Assembly: GCA_031761405.1 (NCBI GenBank)
Contig: JASEVX010000111.1
Span: 562,009-626,008, forward strand
Length of the DNA: 64,000 nucleotides
Reading direction: 5' to 3'
DNA from: Serripes groenlandicus
Lineage: Eukaryota > Mollusca > Bivalvia > Cardiida > Cardiidae
Of the stretch, positions 31,585 through 41,439 are shown piece after piece (positions within the stretch are counted from its first letter, which is position 1; the number at the start of each line of letters is the position of its first letter). The translations under genes and the position numbers were made by a program. The notes beneath the pieces are model-generated. The model was not told where the DNA came from, searched no databases, and saw only the letters and a program-made list of their open reading frames with translations.

Positions 31585-32345
31585 CACAGTTGAGCATGCG
31601 GAAAGATATATTGATTTAAATATCTTTAAATCTTCACAATTTCTGACATGTAGTGGAATCTGGTTCCATATTTTTAGTTCTGATTAGGTTTAGAAATGCT
31701 AATTGTATGTTGGGCGACAGATCTTAGATTTGTATTGGTTGATGATGTGAATAGATTAGCTGTATATTCCGGGAATTCTTTTTTAACCCTTTCCCTCATA
31801 TAGACGCTTTCTGACGCCTCTGCAGCAGATGGCTTTTTGAAAACAAAGTGACGGAAAAAGAAATTGCTTAAAATTAGCAATTTCTCCTTTTGCCACAATG
31901 TTTTCCACTTTTAGTCATAGATTATCCATTCAATTTTAGAGATTTTCTATTTTTTGACAAAATATGTTCAAAGTCATCTGCTGCAGAATTGTCGTATGAG
32001 GCAAAGGGTTAATAGCCTTTTTGTATGTAATTTGATCTTGAAATTTCATCCATTTAAGTTCCTGAAAGAGTTCCCCACTTGGTGTGTCATGTTTTGTCCA
32101 TGATAGTTTGTGCAGCTTTTTTTTGGAATTTATATATATTGTTTAAAAGTTTTTCACTACAGTTACCCCTGTTCTAGTTTAAATCAAAATCAAAAGACGG
32201 TATTCCTTTATCTCATATGGATGTTTTTATGTACTGCTGAATTACTCTCTTTCCCACAACTTTTAAACATATCTGTATTGATACCATTTTTATGGTCAAA
32301 CAATTTCAAACCAGCTGACTCAATAAATAACGTAATCAGGTAAAT
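31585..32345 (-). pseudogene. LINE reverse-transcriptase C-terminal remnant
   Basis: Minus-strand pieces in several frames: LLNNIYKFQKKAAQTIMDK, DTPSGELFQELKWMKFQDQI, then after a MITE TNTNLRSVAQHTIS and IWNQIPLHVRNCEDLKIFKS. Q-K-x-A-A, D-T-P-S-x-x-L-F-x-x-L-x-W-M and W-N-x-I-P-x-x-V-R-N-x-x-x-L-x-x-F-K are the usual C-terminus of jockey/CR1-type LINE proteins. Interrupted by stops, shifts and the MITE at 31783-32012. Confidence 0.65.
31783..32012. mobile_element. TTAA-MITE inside the LINE remnant
   Basis: TTAACCCTTTCCCTCATATA to TATGAGGCAAAGGGTTAA, inserted in the LINE coding remnant between Y-K-K-A and E-F-P-E-Y. Confidence 0.85.
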
Positions 32346-32407
32346 GGCGAAGTGAAATTTTCCCATGGAATGATTTTATATTTCTTGAGAGGAAGTTTTC
32401 AACAGAA

Positions 32408-32676
32408 AAAACTTTCTCACATACATCAAATCCGCATTAAACAACTTTCAAAATATATCAAAAAAAGAAAAACTGATTGAATATCAACTCATTGGTGGAA
32501 GAGGAATGACACATGTGGCTTTGATTTTTGTCAAACGTCAGAAAGAATGCTGACCAAGTGAATTAATTATGAATAGAGTCATTGATAAACAATTTCACCT
32601 TTTGTCATAAATGTTTTCAGAAGTCATCTGAGCACTGCAGATGCATCAAACATGCATCTATATGTTGGAAAGGGTA
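32408..32676. mobile_element. degenerate TTAA-MITE with SINE fragment
   Basis: CTTTCTCACATACATCAAAT and TATGTTGGAAAGGGTAAC ends; the middle includes a SINE-derived stretch (CAAACGTCAGAAAGAATGC). Confidence 0.5.
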
Positions 32677-32685
32677 ACTACTTAC

Positions 32686-32824
32686 TCTGGTTTTGCATTA
32701 ATGAGAATAATAGGCCTTTTATCATTCATATCCTGTTTCGCATATTCTTCAATAGTGAGGAATTTTGTGTTTGGACGTAGTTGGCTAGCGTCATAAAAAC
32801 CATTCTCAATGAAATTTGTAGAGC
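32686..32824 (-). CDS. ARMC3: ARMC3 exon with NGFYD module
   Basis: Acceptor TATTTCAG, donor CCAGA|GTAAGT. Open: STNFIENGFYDASQLRPNTK, FLTIEEYAKQ and RPIILINAKPE, aligned with human SSNIINDGFYDYGRINPGTK and AVLLINSK. Last ARMC3 exon found. It ends in phase 2, which is compatible with the start phase of the UTP20 exon at 26383. Confidence 0.88.
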
Positions 32825-35800
32825 CTGAAATAAATATAATTATTGAGAATTGAATTCTAACCCTTACCCACATATAACAAATCTTTAGCAGACAACAGAA
32901 AATATCTCAAACAATAATATGGAAAATCTCCCTAAATGAAGTGATACTTATTGAATACTATTGAAAACATTGTGGCAAATGGAAAAATTGCTTGTTTTGA
33001 GAAATTTTTCTTCTGCCACATTATTTTCAAGTCATCTGCTGCAGCGGCGTCAGAAAGCGTCTAAATACATGTGGATAAGGACTAAACAGTTGTTTCCAGA
33101 AAGTGTGTTTACATTAAAGTATTTTAACATGACAATGAAACATTGTCACTATTCCATTACATTTTCCACATAACCAATTTATAAAATATCAAAACAAAAC
33201 ATTGTCTGAGAATTGGAAAGATTTATTTTCTTGTTGAGTAATTGTTTAAATATTTCTAATACAAGCTGAAATCATTGAAGCAAAAAAGAAATTGCTCACA
33301 ATTATTCACTAGAATGGAATTATCTGCGGAGCAAGGTGTGTCACCTGCACCTGCTCATTGAAAGTGTGACAGACAGACAGACACCGGACAAAAACAAAAG
33401 TAATCCCTAAGTGCCTACCATGCTACGCACTATGGATGCATCAAAATGCATAGATCTGCAAGTGTCAAATCCAAAACAACTTACTCAGGACTCCGGTGAG
33501 AGCATATTTAGCTGATAAGTTACTATCCAACAGTTTCTGTAAGGCTGCCTCGGCAAACGGGCTCTTCCTTGTGCTTGATGTCTGAATTTTTTGAATTAAC
33601 TCCATCCCACTGGAATGTTATATATGTACATGTTATTATTGAAATATTAAGCCATTAATAGATATAAATAATTCATTGCGAATCATTTTGAACAATTCTC
33701 CTTTTGTCACAATGTTTTCAAAAGTCCTCTGCTGGAGATGTATTTTATTTCACCCTCAGTTACCCAGCAGTGTTCCGTTGTCCTGAGGACACTTAAGTTC
33801 CAAAACATGTTATCTGTTGGGTAACTTATTTTTCTGATTCCTTTGTTACACCAGAATTGAATGATTGGAATTTAAAGGCGTTTTCAGTGGTATTTCAGTG
33901 TAGCAGTGTCAGTTTACCTAATGTGTGTTTCTTATAGCCAATTCAACATCCTTCCCAGGCAACAGGTTACCTTCCAACATAGCCTATAAAGCTTGTCACA
34001 ATGACTTGTGTCTATCATAGGTAATAATAGTGTCTAACGTTAACAACTGAGCTAGTGTTGTTCGACTTGTGACACCAGACCAAACATGTTGATGTCAAAC
34101 CCTGAAAAGGTGGTAAAGTTACTTACCCAAGTTTACATATTTCTACAGCAGTTGGATCATCGACTGCACACACAGTGACGGCCCAGGCTGCATTCCGTCG
34201 TACCTCATGATTACATGACCTCAACAGAGCAATAAGAGGTGACAGGCCATCAGATAAACGGGACTGAAATCAACACAACAGATTCCAATTAAACATTGTA
34301 GAAACAGCCCTAGTAATATGGCGTTTTTTAAGATTCTCAAAAATTGTTACGAGGTTTAATCGTTTGGTTAATCTGTGTTTGATGCTGCTCTCACCAGTAT
34401 TTTGATCATATTGTGGTACATTTGATTTTGTTTCGCAAGTTTCTACCAGTATGTATATCCAAACAGTAAGAGGTTGGTTGTATTGATATTCACATCATCC
34501 TGAGGACCATTGAGGGAAGCAAGTTACATAGTCTTTAGTATTACCAGGCCGGGGATCAAACCAGCTCATGAGGCAGCGGCTCTGACTACCTAACTACCAA
34601 GACAGTATCAAGGCTTTAATACTGAGAAGTAAATGTTTTGGGAAAGGCAAAGATTGCTTCTGTTTTTCAAAACTCATCTGCAACAAAGGTGTCAAAAATC
34701 TGAATAAATATGCATACAGGAATGGTTGTTTGAAATGCCATGATAACATGTATTACTAAGGGTTTATTTACAGACTGTTACAACTAAATGACGAACAGGA
34801 AATACCCAAATATGATTGGAAGTTATGCAAGCTGATCTGGGTATGTCATGGTGACACGAAGGTTCGTTTTTCCATACCCAACTCACCATCAATACTTACA
34901 TTTTCCCTGGAATCTGCATCACACACAAATGCTGCCACAGCGAGAGCTACTTTGCTTTGAACAACTGTGTTTCTGTGTGAAAAAAGAAATTTGGTCTTGT
35001 AATGTATTTAAATATCTAGCTCATGAATTTTTAGTGTTTTCTTGCCATCTTGAACAAAAAAAATGATCATATAACTTCACCCTTTCCCACATACAGACAC
35101 TTTCTAATTCCTCTGCAGCAGACGCCTTTTGTCACAAAGTGTTCAACTCTATTCAATAATCAGTCTTTGAATGATGGATAGTTTCCATATCTTTGTCTTC
35201 AAAGTAGTTTGTTATAGATTTTGTGTATGTGGAAAAGTGTTAATCTAAAGACAAACAAAACATTTTCTCATATCCTTCTGCTGATTGCTAAATTGTCTTT
35301 CATCATTTTACTATTTACTTTATTTCCCTATTCATTTGCTTCAAAATAAGATCTGCAACATTGGAAGACTAAATTTATAAGAAAAGAGTTCAACATTGTG
35401 GAATAGGGTAAAAAAATAAAGGAAAGTTGTAAATTTGCATCATAATAAAATACTTTCAAACTTACTTGGAACTGAGGGGTTCTATAAGGGCCCTTACGAC
35501 TCCTTTATTTTGAGCATCCACCCTGAGGACCTCAATCTGAGCCAGGTTTGTAAGAACACAAGCAGCGTTAGCAACTGCTTCCTCACGGGTATCCACCAAA
35601 CAGTTAATCAGAGGCTGTACACCATTCAGGTTCTGAATCTCCCTGAAGAAAATATCATTTAAAGAATTCCAAGATGTCCAGATAAGAAGGAGTATTCAGC
35701 TCTTTTCCCTACAATATCTGTTTTATTATCCAACCAAACCCTATGGTGCCGATACTCAAAAGAATTGTCTTTCTGGAGTCGATTCTTTCAAGTACCCACA

Positions 35801-38800
35801 ACATAGGGTCAAATAAGGATTTTAGAACATGTGAAACGCCCCTTATCTAGATCCCTTTCCCACATATAACATATCTGCAGCAGACTACTTAAAAACGATC
35901 GAGGCAAAAATGTGGGAACTCTTTATAAATGAATAATTTTAAAAGTTGTCTGCTGCAGGTGTGACAAAATGTGTATGCATGGGGGAAAGCATGGACATTT
36001 AACCCTTTCCCACTTATAGACCTTTTCTGACGCAGACGAGATGCGAAAACTCTCCATTCGGGAGGTTTTCCATATTATTGTTGAGATGTTTTCAAAGTCG
36101 TCTGCTTCAAATTTGTTTTATGTGGGAAAGGGTTAAAGATATCCCTTTCCGAGATATAACATATATCTGTAGCAGACTACTTAGAAAAGGTTGATCCAAA
36201 AATGTGGAAACAATTGAAAACATTGCGGCAAAAGTGGAAATTGCCCATTATGAGCAATTTCTCCTTTTGTCACAAAGTATTCAAAATATTCAAAAGTTGT
36301 CTGCTGCAGGTGTGACAAAATGTGTATGAATGGGGGAAAGCGTGGACATAAACATTGATTCAAGAATTTGTAGCAAAATTTGCAATTCATTAGCATGTAA
36401 AAAGTACAAGCATCACCAGATAAATATGATGGATGCACATTTACTATCATTTGTCAAAACAGGAGTATTTTGAACACATCTTTTGATATTGATGTTTTCG
36501 TCTTTTTTTCCCAGCTTTTTTTTTCAGTCAAGGATAAACAACAGATAGTAGTCATAGAAACAAGTAACAGAGCAACTTTTCCTTTTCCATTAATGCTTTC
36601 TAAAAATATCTAAATGGGAGATAGTAACCCAGATGTAGAGATCTAGTCTCATGACCCAAATGTCCCAGGTTCTAGTCCACTGTGAACAGGGTCAAACTTT
36701 GGTCCCAACACAACACTGTTTATGATTACTGGGTCAGTGTCCTGGAAGCAGACACAGAAAGTGGTGTAAAAACCTGCATCACAACCAATAAAAAATAAAT
36801 AATTTGAAACCAGAGGTCATCCATGTAAAATGCTATAAGTCGATTCTATCTGTGATCTTTTGTTGAACTGAGTGGTAAGTATTATTAACTCCTCCAACAC
36901 ACAACAAATCCGCAGCAGCCAAATTTGAAAACATCTTGGTTAAAATACAGAAAAACCGCTATAAATAAATGTATGACTATTGAATAGAGTTGATAACATG
37001 ATGTCAAAAGGAGAAATTGCTTGTTTTGAGCAATTTCTTCTTTTGTCGCCATGTTTTCAAAATGCCATCTGCCGCAGAGGTGTCGGAAAGTGTCTATATG
37101 AGGGAAAGGGTTAAGTGCATCTATTATAATACATACATGCAATTATTGCTGTTAGCTGTTGTCAGATTAGCCAAGGCTAGAGTTGATGCTTCTTTAACAT
37201 CCCCATTATCTGAACTGACTATCTTAATTAAAGGCTGCATTCCCTCTGAAATCAAAACAGGACATATAAATTGGTAAATTGGCAGAGAACCTTACCAGTA
37301 GAGACTGTATTAGAGAATGGGGTAAATATGATGTATTGTTTGTCGAAATGGTCAAATGAATCCTCATTGAGCTGATCTATTTTTAACATTGTAATGTATA
37401 ACAAGAGGCCCAAGAGGGCCAGTATCGCTCCACGGCCATAAGGCAAAAATAAAATCTCCAAACAGCCCTGCCCCCTGGTGGCTATTTTTTTACCAACCAC
37501 CATGGCTTAAAGGAATCTTGTAGAGTGTCACTTAAGGAACATTTCTACAAAATTATTTGAAAATCGGTCCGACACTTTCGGGGGAGAAGATTTTTTAAGT
37601 TTTCACTATAGCCATATAAGGCGAAATAGCCCCGCCCCCCTGGTGGCCATGTTTTTCGACCAATCAACATGGCTTGAAGGAATCTGATAGAGGGTAAGCC
37701 TAGGAACATTTCTACAAAATTATTTGAATATCAGCCAAACACTTTCGGAGGAGAAGATTTTTTAAGTTTTCACTATGGTCATATAAGGCAAAATAGCCCC
37801 GTACCTCTGGCTGCCATGTTTTTCGACCAATCAACATGGCTTGAAGGAATCTGATAGAGGGTCACCCAATGAACATTTCTACAAAATTATTTGAAAATCG
37901 GTTGAACACTTTCGGAGAAGAAGATTTTTTAAGTTTTCACTATGGTCATATAAGGCAAAATAGCCCCGCCCTCTGGCGGCCATGTTTTTCGACCAATCAA
38001 CATGGCTTAAAGGAATCTGATAGAGGGTCACCCAATGAACATTTCTACAAAATTATTTGAAAATCGGCTGAACACTTTTGGAGAAGAAGATTTTTTAAGT
38101 TTTCACTATAGCTATATAAGGCAAAATAGCCCCGCCCCCCTGGCGGCCATGTTTTTCGCCGAATCAACATTTCTTGAAGGAATCTGATAAAGGGTCACCC
38201 AAGGAACATTTCTACAAAATTATTTGAAAATCTGCTGAACACTTTTGGAGAAGAAGATTTTTTAAGTTTTCACTATAGCTATATAAGGCAAAATAGCCCG
38301 ACCCCCCTGGCGGCCATGTTTTTCAACCAATCGACATTTCTTGAAGGAATCTAATAAAGAGTCACCCAAGGAACATTTCTACAAAATTATTTGAAAATCG
38401 GCCTGACACTTTTGGAGAAGAAGATTTTTTAAGTTCTCACTATTTTTTTCTTTCGGTTGCCATGGAAACCAGAATTTCGAATGGATCAAAAAAAATTGAA
38501 GGAATTTAGTAGAGGACATTGAGAGGATGCTTCCCATGAAGTTTCAACCAAATTGGCCAAGTGGTTAGGGAGAAGAAGTCGTTTAAAGGAAAAGTTTACG
38601 CATGCACGCACGCAGGCACGCACGACGGACAATTCGCCATGACATAAGCTTGACTGGCTTTCAGCCAGTGGAGCTAAAAATGTGTAAATGGTCCTTGTCC
38701 TAATGCAAAAATGTAAATAAATGCATTTTTAGTTAACATTTGTCCAGCTACACGATATGTTAACATGCGTGTAGCTGGACAAATGTTAACTAAAAATGCA

Positions 38801-40371
38801 TTTATTTACATTTTTGCATTAGGACAAGGACCATTTACACATTTTTTTACATTACAATGTTAAAAATAGATCAGCTCAATGAGGATTCATTTGACCATTT
38901 CGACAAACAATACATCATATTTACCCCATTCTCTAATACAGTCTCTACTGGTAAGGTTCTCTGCCATGATAGCCAGAGCCTAGGCAGCTGCGGTTTGAAC
39001 CTCTGGGGACTCATGGGCCAGCAAGTGGATCAACATCTTCTCTGTCTCTTGTTCATGAAGTATTTTTTCTGTTTTCAGCTGAAATAAATGATGTTCAAAC
39101 CAACTGAAGTGCATACCTAAATGCAGGTGATGTTATTCATTAATACTTTCTCACAAACAGAAAACGTGCAGCAGACAACTTTGAAAACGTCTGAAAAATA
39201 ATATTGAAACTCTCCCTAATTGAAGACATACTCATTGATTAAAGTTGAAAACATTGTGTCAAAAGGAGAAATGGCTCGTTTTGAGCGATTTATTCTTTTG
39301 TCACAAAGTTTTCAAAAGTCGTCTGCTGCAGAGGCGTAAGAAAGCTTCTATATGTGAATAAGGGTTAACCATGATTGCATAAAATTGAATAATTGTCATA
39401 GTTAAATGTGATTGATATAGTCTTAAATCTTGACCACAAACATAAATATATCCATAAGATGACTTTGAAAACATCTAGATAATAATGTATAATTATTGCA
39501 TGGATAGGAAATCAATGTGGCAAAAGTAGAAATTGCTCATAATGAATAAATTCTTTTTTTGCCAATATATATTTTCAAAAGTTGTCTTCTGCAGATGCAT
39601 GAAACAGTGTTAGCATTTGGAAAAGGGCTAACAGAGATGATCTGCTTGTGGACATAGAATGTACGACACTCTTTTTATGCAATGACATAATTTGCATTTT
39701 CAAAATTACATGCCAAACCTTTTAAATACTTTAATTTCTCGTTCTTTCAATTTTTAAACACGGACTTGTTAAGCTTTGCATTTGGAACAACAATTACAAA
39801 TTTTAGGAATATCAAGAATGTTAAGTTGGGCAGCCAATAGTAAAGTGCCTGGCAAGGCAGTGTGGCTGTGACTGCTGGTCTAGGTCTAGCTCTATATCAG
39901 AGGCACCGGCTGCACAAAATCAGTTCCAGCTGTCAACAGGTTAATCTTTTCCCACATACAGCAAATCTGCAGCAGACAACTTTAAAAATGCCTACTCAAA
40001 AATATGGAAAATCTTTATAATTGTAGGTATAATTACTGAAAAAGTTTAAACATTTGTGGCAAAATGAGAAATTGCTTGTTTTGAGCAATTTCTCCTTTTG
40101 TCACAATGTTTTCAAAAGTCTTCTGTAAAAGTTCTGTTGCAGAGGCGTCAGAAAGCGTCTATATGCAGGAAAGGGTTAAACAATTAGCCTCATTGTGCGT
40201 AACATTTCTAAAAGTCACAGTAAATCGCACTAAATGAACAGTACAAGTAAAACAAGTAATCATACCACTTCTTGCTGATCTGGCAATAGCTTTAGCTGCA
40301 CACATTTTCACATCGGGTAAAGTGGGAAAGATTGTCTCTCCTGATGGGGGCTCAGCACTGTCCGCCGACTC
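32686..40371 (-). CDS. ARMC3: ARMC3 homologue, internal exons (gene-level entry)
   Basis: Eight minus-strand exons (40371-40266, 39078-38925, 37245-37137, 35642-35466, 34972-34900, 34263-34127, 33609-33485, 32824-32686) follow human ARMC3 in order from the sixth armadillo repeat to the segment after the repeats. ARMC3 is a ciliated-cell and testis armadillo-repeat protein with a C-terminal transglutaminase-like region. Family matches include PDVKMCAAKAIA, HEQETEKML, EASTLALANLTT, NTVVQSKVALAV, HEVRRNAAWAVTVCA and NGFYD. Seven junctions agree in phase apart from one homopolymer in the second exon, which also holds an in-frame TAG. The first ~270 residues and the C-terminal domain were not found. 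What is left may be a fragment, a pseudogene or an incompletely seen gene. Confidence 0.82.
32858..33085. mobile_element. TTAA-MITE
   Basis: CTAACCCTTACCCACATATA start, CATGTGGATAAGGACTAA end, good central arms (GTGGCAAATGGAAAAATTGC). Confidence 0.75.
33307..33430 (+). mobile_element. short HINE-like element, TGTCACCTGCA family
   Basis: CACTAGAATGGAATTATCTG, TGTGTCACCTGCACCTGC, GACAGACAGACACCGG, AAGTGCCTACCATGC; second copy of the element at 25947-26132. Confidence 0.7.
33485..33609 (-). CDS. ARMC3: ARMC3 exon after the armadillo repeats
   Basis: Acceptor CATTCCAG, donor CCTGA|GTAAGT. Open: GMELIQKIQTSSTRKSPFAE then AALQKLLDSNLSAKYALTG, aligned with human VSGTRKNKFSEAAYNKLLNN and NLSLKYSQTG. 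Phases fit both neighbours. Confidence 0.88.
33661..33745. mobile_element. TTAA-MITE fragment
   Basis: ACAATTCTCCTTTTGTCACA, GTTTTCAAAAGTCCTCTGC only. Confidence 0.45.
34127..34263 (-). CDS. ARMC3: ARMC3 exon with EVRRNAAWAVTVCA
   Basis: Acceptor ATTTCAG, donor TTGG|GTAAGT. Open: SRLSDGLSPLIALLRSCNHE then VRRNAAWAVTVCAVDDPTAV, matching human GLEPLVELLRSKNDEVRKHA and SWAVMVCAGDELTA. The strongest single match to ARMC3. Confidence 0.9.
34440..34615 (-). mobile_element. tRNA-derived SINE
   Basis: Minus strand carries TAGTTAGGTAGTC (A-box-like) and GGTTTGATCCCCGGCC (B box) at the expected spacing, followed by non-tRNA sequence. Confidence 0.5.
34900..34972 (-). CDS. ARMC3: ARMC3 exon with NTVVQSKVALAV
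   Basis: Acceptor CACACAG, donor AAAAT|GTAAGT. 73 bases, open: NTVVQSKVALAVAAFVCDAD then SREN, nearly identical to human NTVVQSKAALAVTATACDVE. Ends in phase 0. Confidence 0.88.
35077..35243. mobile_element. TTAA-MITE, shortened
   Basis: CACCCTTTCCCACATACAGA start, TATGTGGAAAAGTGTTAA end; central palindrome deleted. Confidence 0.7.
35466..35642 (-). CDS. ARMC3: ARMC3 armadillo-repeat exon
   Basis: Acceptor TTCTTCAG, donor CCAA|GTAAGT. 177 bases, open: NGVQPLINCLVDTREEAVAN, AACVLTNLAQIEVLRVDAQN and VRALIEPLSS, aligned with human GIDPLINLLSSKRDGAIANA, ATVLTNMAMQEPL and ISPLRSAN. Joins upstream as C-M-E-I-Q and downstream as K-N-T in phase. Confidence 0.88.
35850..36345. mobile_element. cluster of three TTAA-MITEs
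   Basis: 35850-35990 (ends eroded), 35999-36136 (short, TTAACCCTTTCCCACTTATA to TATGTGGGAAAGGGTTAA, core replaced by a small CTCC/GGAG hairpin), and 36141-36345 (GGGGGAAAGC end). Confidence 0.7.
36885..37114. mobile_element. TTAA-MITE beside an ARMC3 exon
   Basis: TTAACTCCTCCAACACACAA start, TATGAGGGAAAGGGTTAA end at 37114, 23 bases from the exon donor side at 37137. Confidence 0.78.
37137..37245 (-). CDS. ARMC3: ARMC3 exon with EASTLALANLTT
   Basis: Acceptor TGATTTCAG, donor GCAT|GTATGT. GMQPLIKIVSSDNGDVKEAS then TLALANLTTANSNNC matches human GIPQLIQLLKSDNEEVREAA and ALANLTT. Phases fit both neighbours. The left arm of the inverted duplication starts at 37281, only 36 bases from this acceptor. 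Confidence 0.85.
37281..38965. repeat. perfect inverted duplication of an ARMC3 exon end, left arm split by a HINE
   Basis: Left arm 37281-37398 plus 38676-38754, right arm 38768-38965; centre ATGTTAACAT. I see no mismatch along the arms (about 200 bases) apart from the A run at the insertion point. The right arm includes the last 41 exon bases and donor of the ARMC3 exon at 38925; the left arm is the antisense copy. The HINE-like element 37399-38677 is present only in the left arm. Confidence 0.9.
37399..38677 (+). mobile_element. HINE-like element with GCTCCAC/GTGGAGC ends and CCATGGAAACC core
   Basis: Starts AACAAG, hairpin GGCCCAAGAGGGCC, ATCGCTCCAC; ends hairpin CTGGCTTTCAGCCAG, TGGAGCTAAAAA. 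The core is the GACCAATCAACATGGC type seen with different ends at 16231 and 42192. Confidence 0.85.
38925..39078 (-). pseudogene. ARMC3: ARMC3 exon with in-frame TAG and an extra A
   Basis: Acceptor TTTCAG, donor TGGG|GTAAAT. In the frame of HEQETEKMLIHLLAHESPEV it reads QTAAA-stop-ALAIMAEN, then LTSRDCIREW, matching human HEQEVEKCL...AASQAISAMCEN. The stop (38982-38980) replaces the conserved Q, as CAG to TAG would. At the 5' end an A6 run (plus T run 39063-39068) is one base too long: with five, the upstream exon joins to give A-E-N-R-K-I-L-H-E-Q-E like human P-E-N-R-K-L-F-H-E-Q-E. The last 41 bases of this exon lie in the right arm of a perfect inverted duplication. Confidence 0.82.
39140..39368. 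mobile_element. TTAA-MITE
   Basis: TTAATACTTTCTCACAAACA start, TATGTGAATAAGGGTTAA end; GTCGTCTGCTGCAGAGGCGT arm. Confidence 0.78.
39425..39631. mobile_element. degenerate TTAA-MITE
   Basis: Core GTGGCAAAAGTAGAAATTGC and an eroded GGAAAAGGGCTAA end. Confidence 0.55.
39941..40179. mobile_element. TTAA-MITE
   Basis: TTAATCTTTTCCCACATAC to TATGCAGGAAAGGGTTAA; small duplication of the TTCTGTAAAAG segment in the right arm. Confidence 0.8.
40266..40371 (-). CDS. ARMC3: ARMC3 exon with PDVKMCAAKAIARSAR
   Basis: Acceptor AAAGCAG, donor GTG|GTATGA. 35 open codons plus one base. ESADSAEPPSGETIFPTLPD followed by VKMCAAKAIARSAR aligns with human STIPDIQKNAAKAITKAA. It is the most upstream ARMC3 exon found; it starts in phase 0 and therefore expects an earlier exon that is not seen before the BEN gene. 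Confidence 0.8.
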
Positions 40372-40441
40372 CTGCTTTTTTGCTGTTGAATAATAGAATA
40401 ATTAAAACAAGTGTGCAAAACATGAATTTTACATGGACTCA

Positions 40442-40672
40442 ATTATCCCTTTCCCTCATATGACAATTCTGCAGCAGACGACTTTGAACATATTTTGTCA
40501 AAAAGTAAAAAATCTCTATAATTGAATGGATAACCTATAATTAATAGTGGAAAACATTGTGGCAAAAGGAGAAATTGCTCGTTTTGAGCAATTTCTTCTT
40601 TTGTCACTATGTTTTCTAAAAGCCGTCTGCTGCAGAGGCATCAGAAAGCGTCTATATGAGGGAAAGGGTTAA
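40442..40672. mobile_element. TTAA-MITE, full length
   Basis: TTATCCCTTTCCCTCATATG to TATGAGGGAAAGGGTTAA, central palindrome nearly perfect around GAAATTGCTCGTTTTGAGC. Confidence 0.86.
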
Positions 40673-40727
40673 AACCCTTCCTACAAAGAATAATTTTGCA
40701 GCAGATGACTGAGAATATCTAGGTACT

Positions 40728-40957
40728 TTAACCCTTTCCCACATAAAGCAAAACTGCAGCAGACGACTTTGAAAATATCTAGGTAAAGACATGGAACATC
40801 TGTTTAAAAGTAGGCTTAACTACTGAATGAAGGGGAAAACATTGTGGCAAATGGAGAAAACACTTGTTTTGAGCAATTTCTTCTTTTGTCACAATGCTTT
40901 TCAAAAGTTGTCTGCTGTAAAGGCATCAGAAAGCGGCTATATGTGGGAAAGGGTGAA
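40728..40957. mobile_element. TTAA-MITE preceded by a left-end fragment
   Basis: TTAACCCTTTCCCACATAAA start, TATGTGGGAAAGGGTGAA end; a partial copy (GCAGCAGATGACTGAGA) occupies 40673-40727. Confidence 0.8.
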
Positions 40958-41037
40958 CCTTTTCCACATACAAATGCACACTGACACCTCTCCCCCACAA
41001 AAATGACGATCTCATTTCACAAGCTTGTCACAAGCAA

Positions 41038-41264
41038 GTATTTGGAACAATTACAACTTCGTGACGAACTCGTGACAAGCTAGTGACGAGCTCGCGACAA
41101 GCTAGTAACTTGCTCGTGACGAGCTTTTGACGATCAGAAAACAAGCTTGTAATGAGCTCGTCACCAGCTCGTCACAAGCTCGTCACAAGCTCGTCACAAG
41201 CTTGTAATGAGCTAGTCACAAGATTGTCACGAGCTTGTTGCAAGGTCGTATTTGTTCCAAATCC
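41038..41264. repeat. fold-back element of ~10-base AGCTCGTCAC units
   Basis: Left half repeats CTCGTGACAAGCTAGTGACG, right half the complementary GAGCTCGTCACAAGCTCGTC; ends ATTTGGAACAA (41040-41050) and TTGTTCCAAAT (41252-41262) are inverted repeats. Confidence 0.75.
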
Positions 41265-41398
41265 GACTTTGACTGCGCGCGAGCTCCAAATCAAGATCAT
41301 TACGAGCTCAACTCTGAAACAAGATTAATCGACTTTGACTGCGCGCGAGCTCCAAAACAAGATCTTTACGAGCTCAACTCTGAAACAAGCTTAATTAT
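41265..41398 (+). repeat. tandem duplication of about 67 bp
   Basis: Two copies of GACTTTGACTGCGCGCGAGC through CTCAACTCTGAAACAAG, directly after the fold-back element. Confidence 0.8.
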
Positions 41399-41439
41399 CA
41401 CCTAGGATCAGGATATAACAAGCAAATTCAGAGAATTCT

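Noticed and set aside
30080..31597. Long minus-strand open frames (up to 163 residues) with repeating G-L-R-L-Y-F motifs
   Set aside because: Their period equals the ~160-bp monomer of the HINE-like element; no start, splice or coding evidence.
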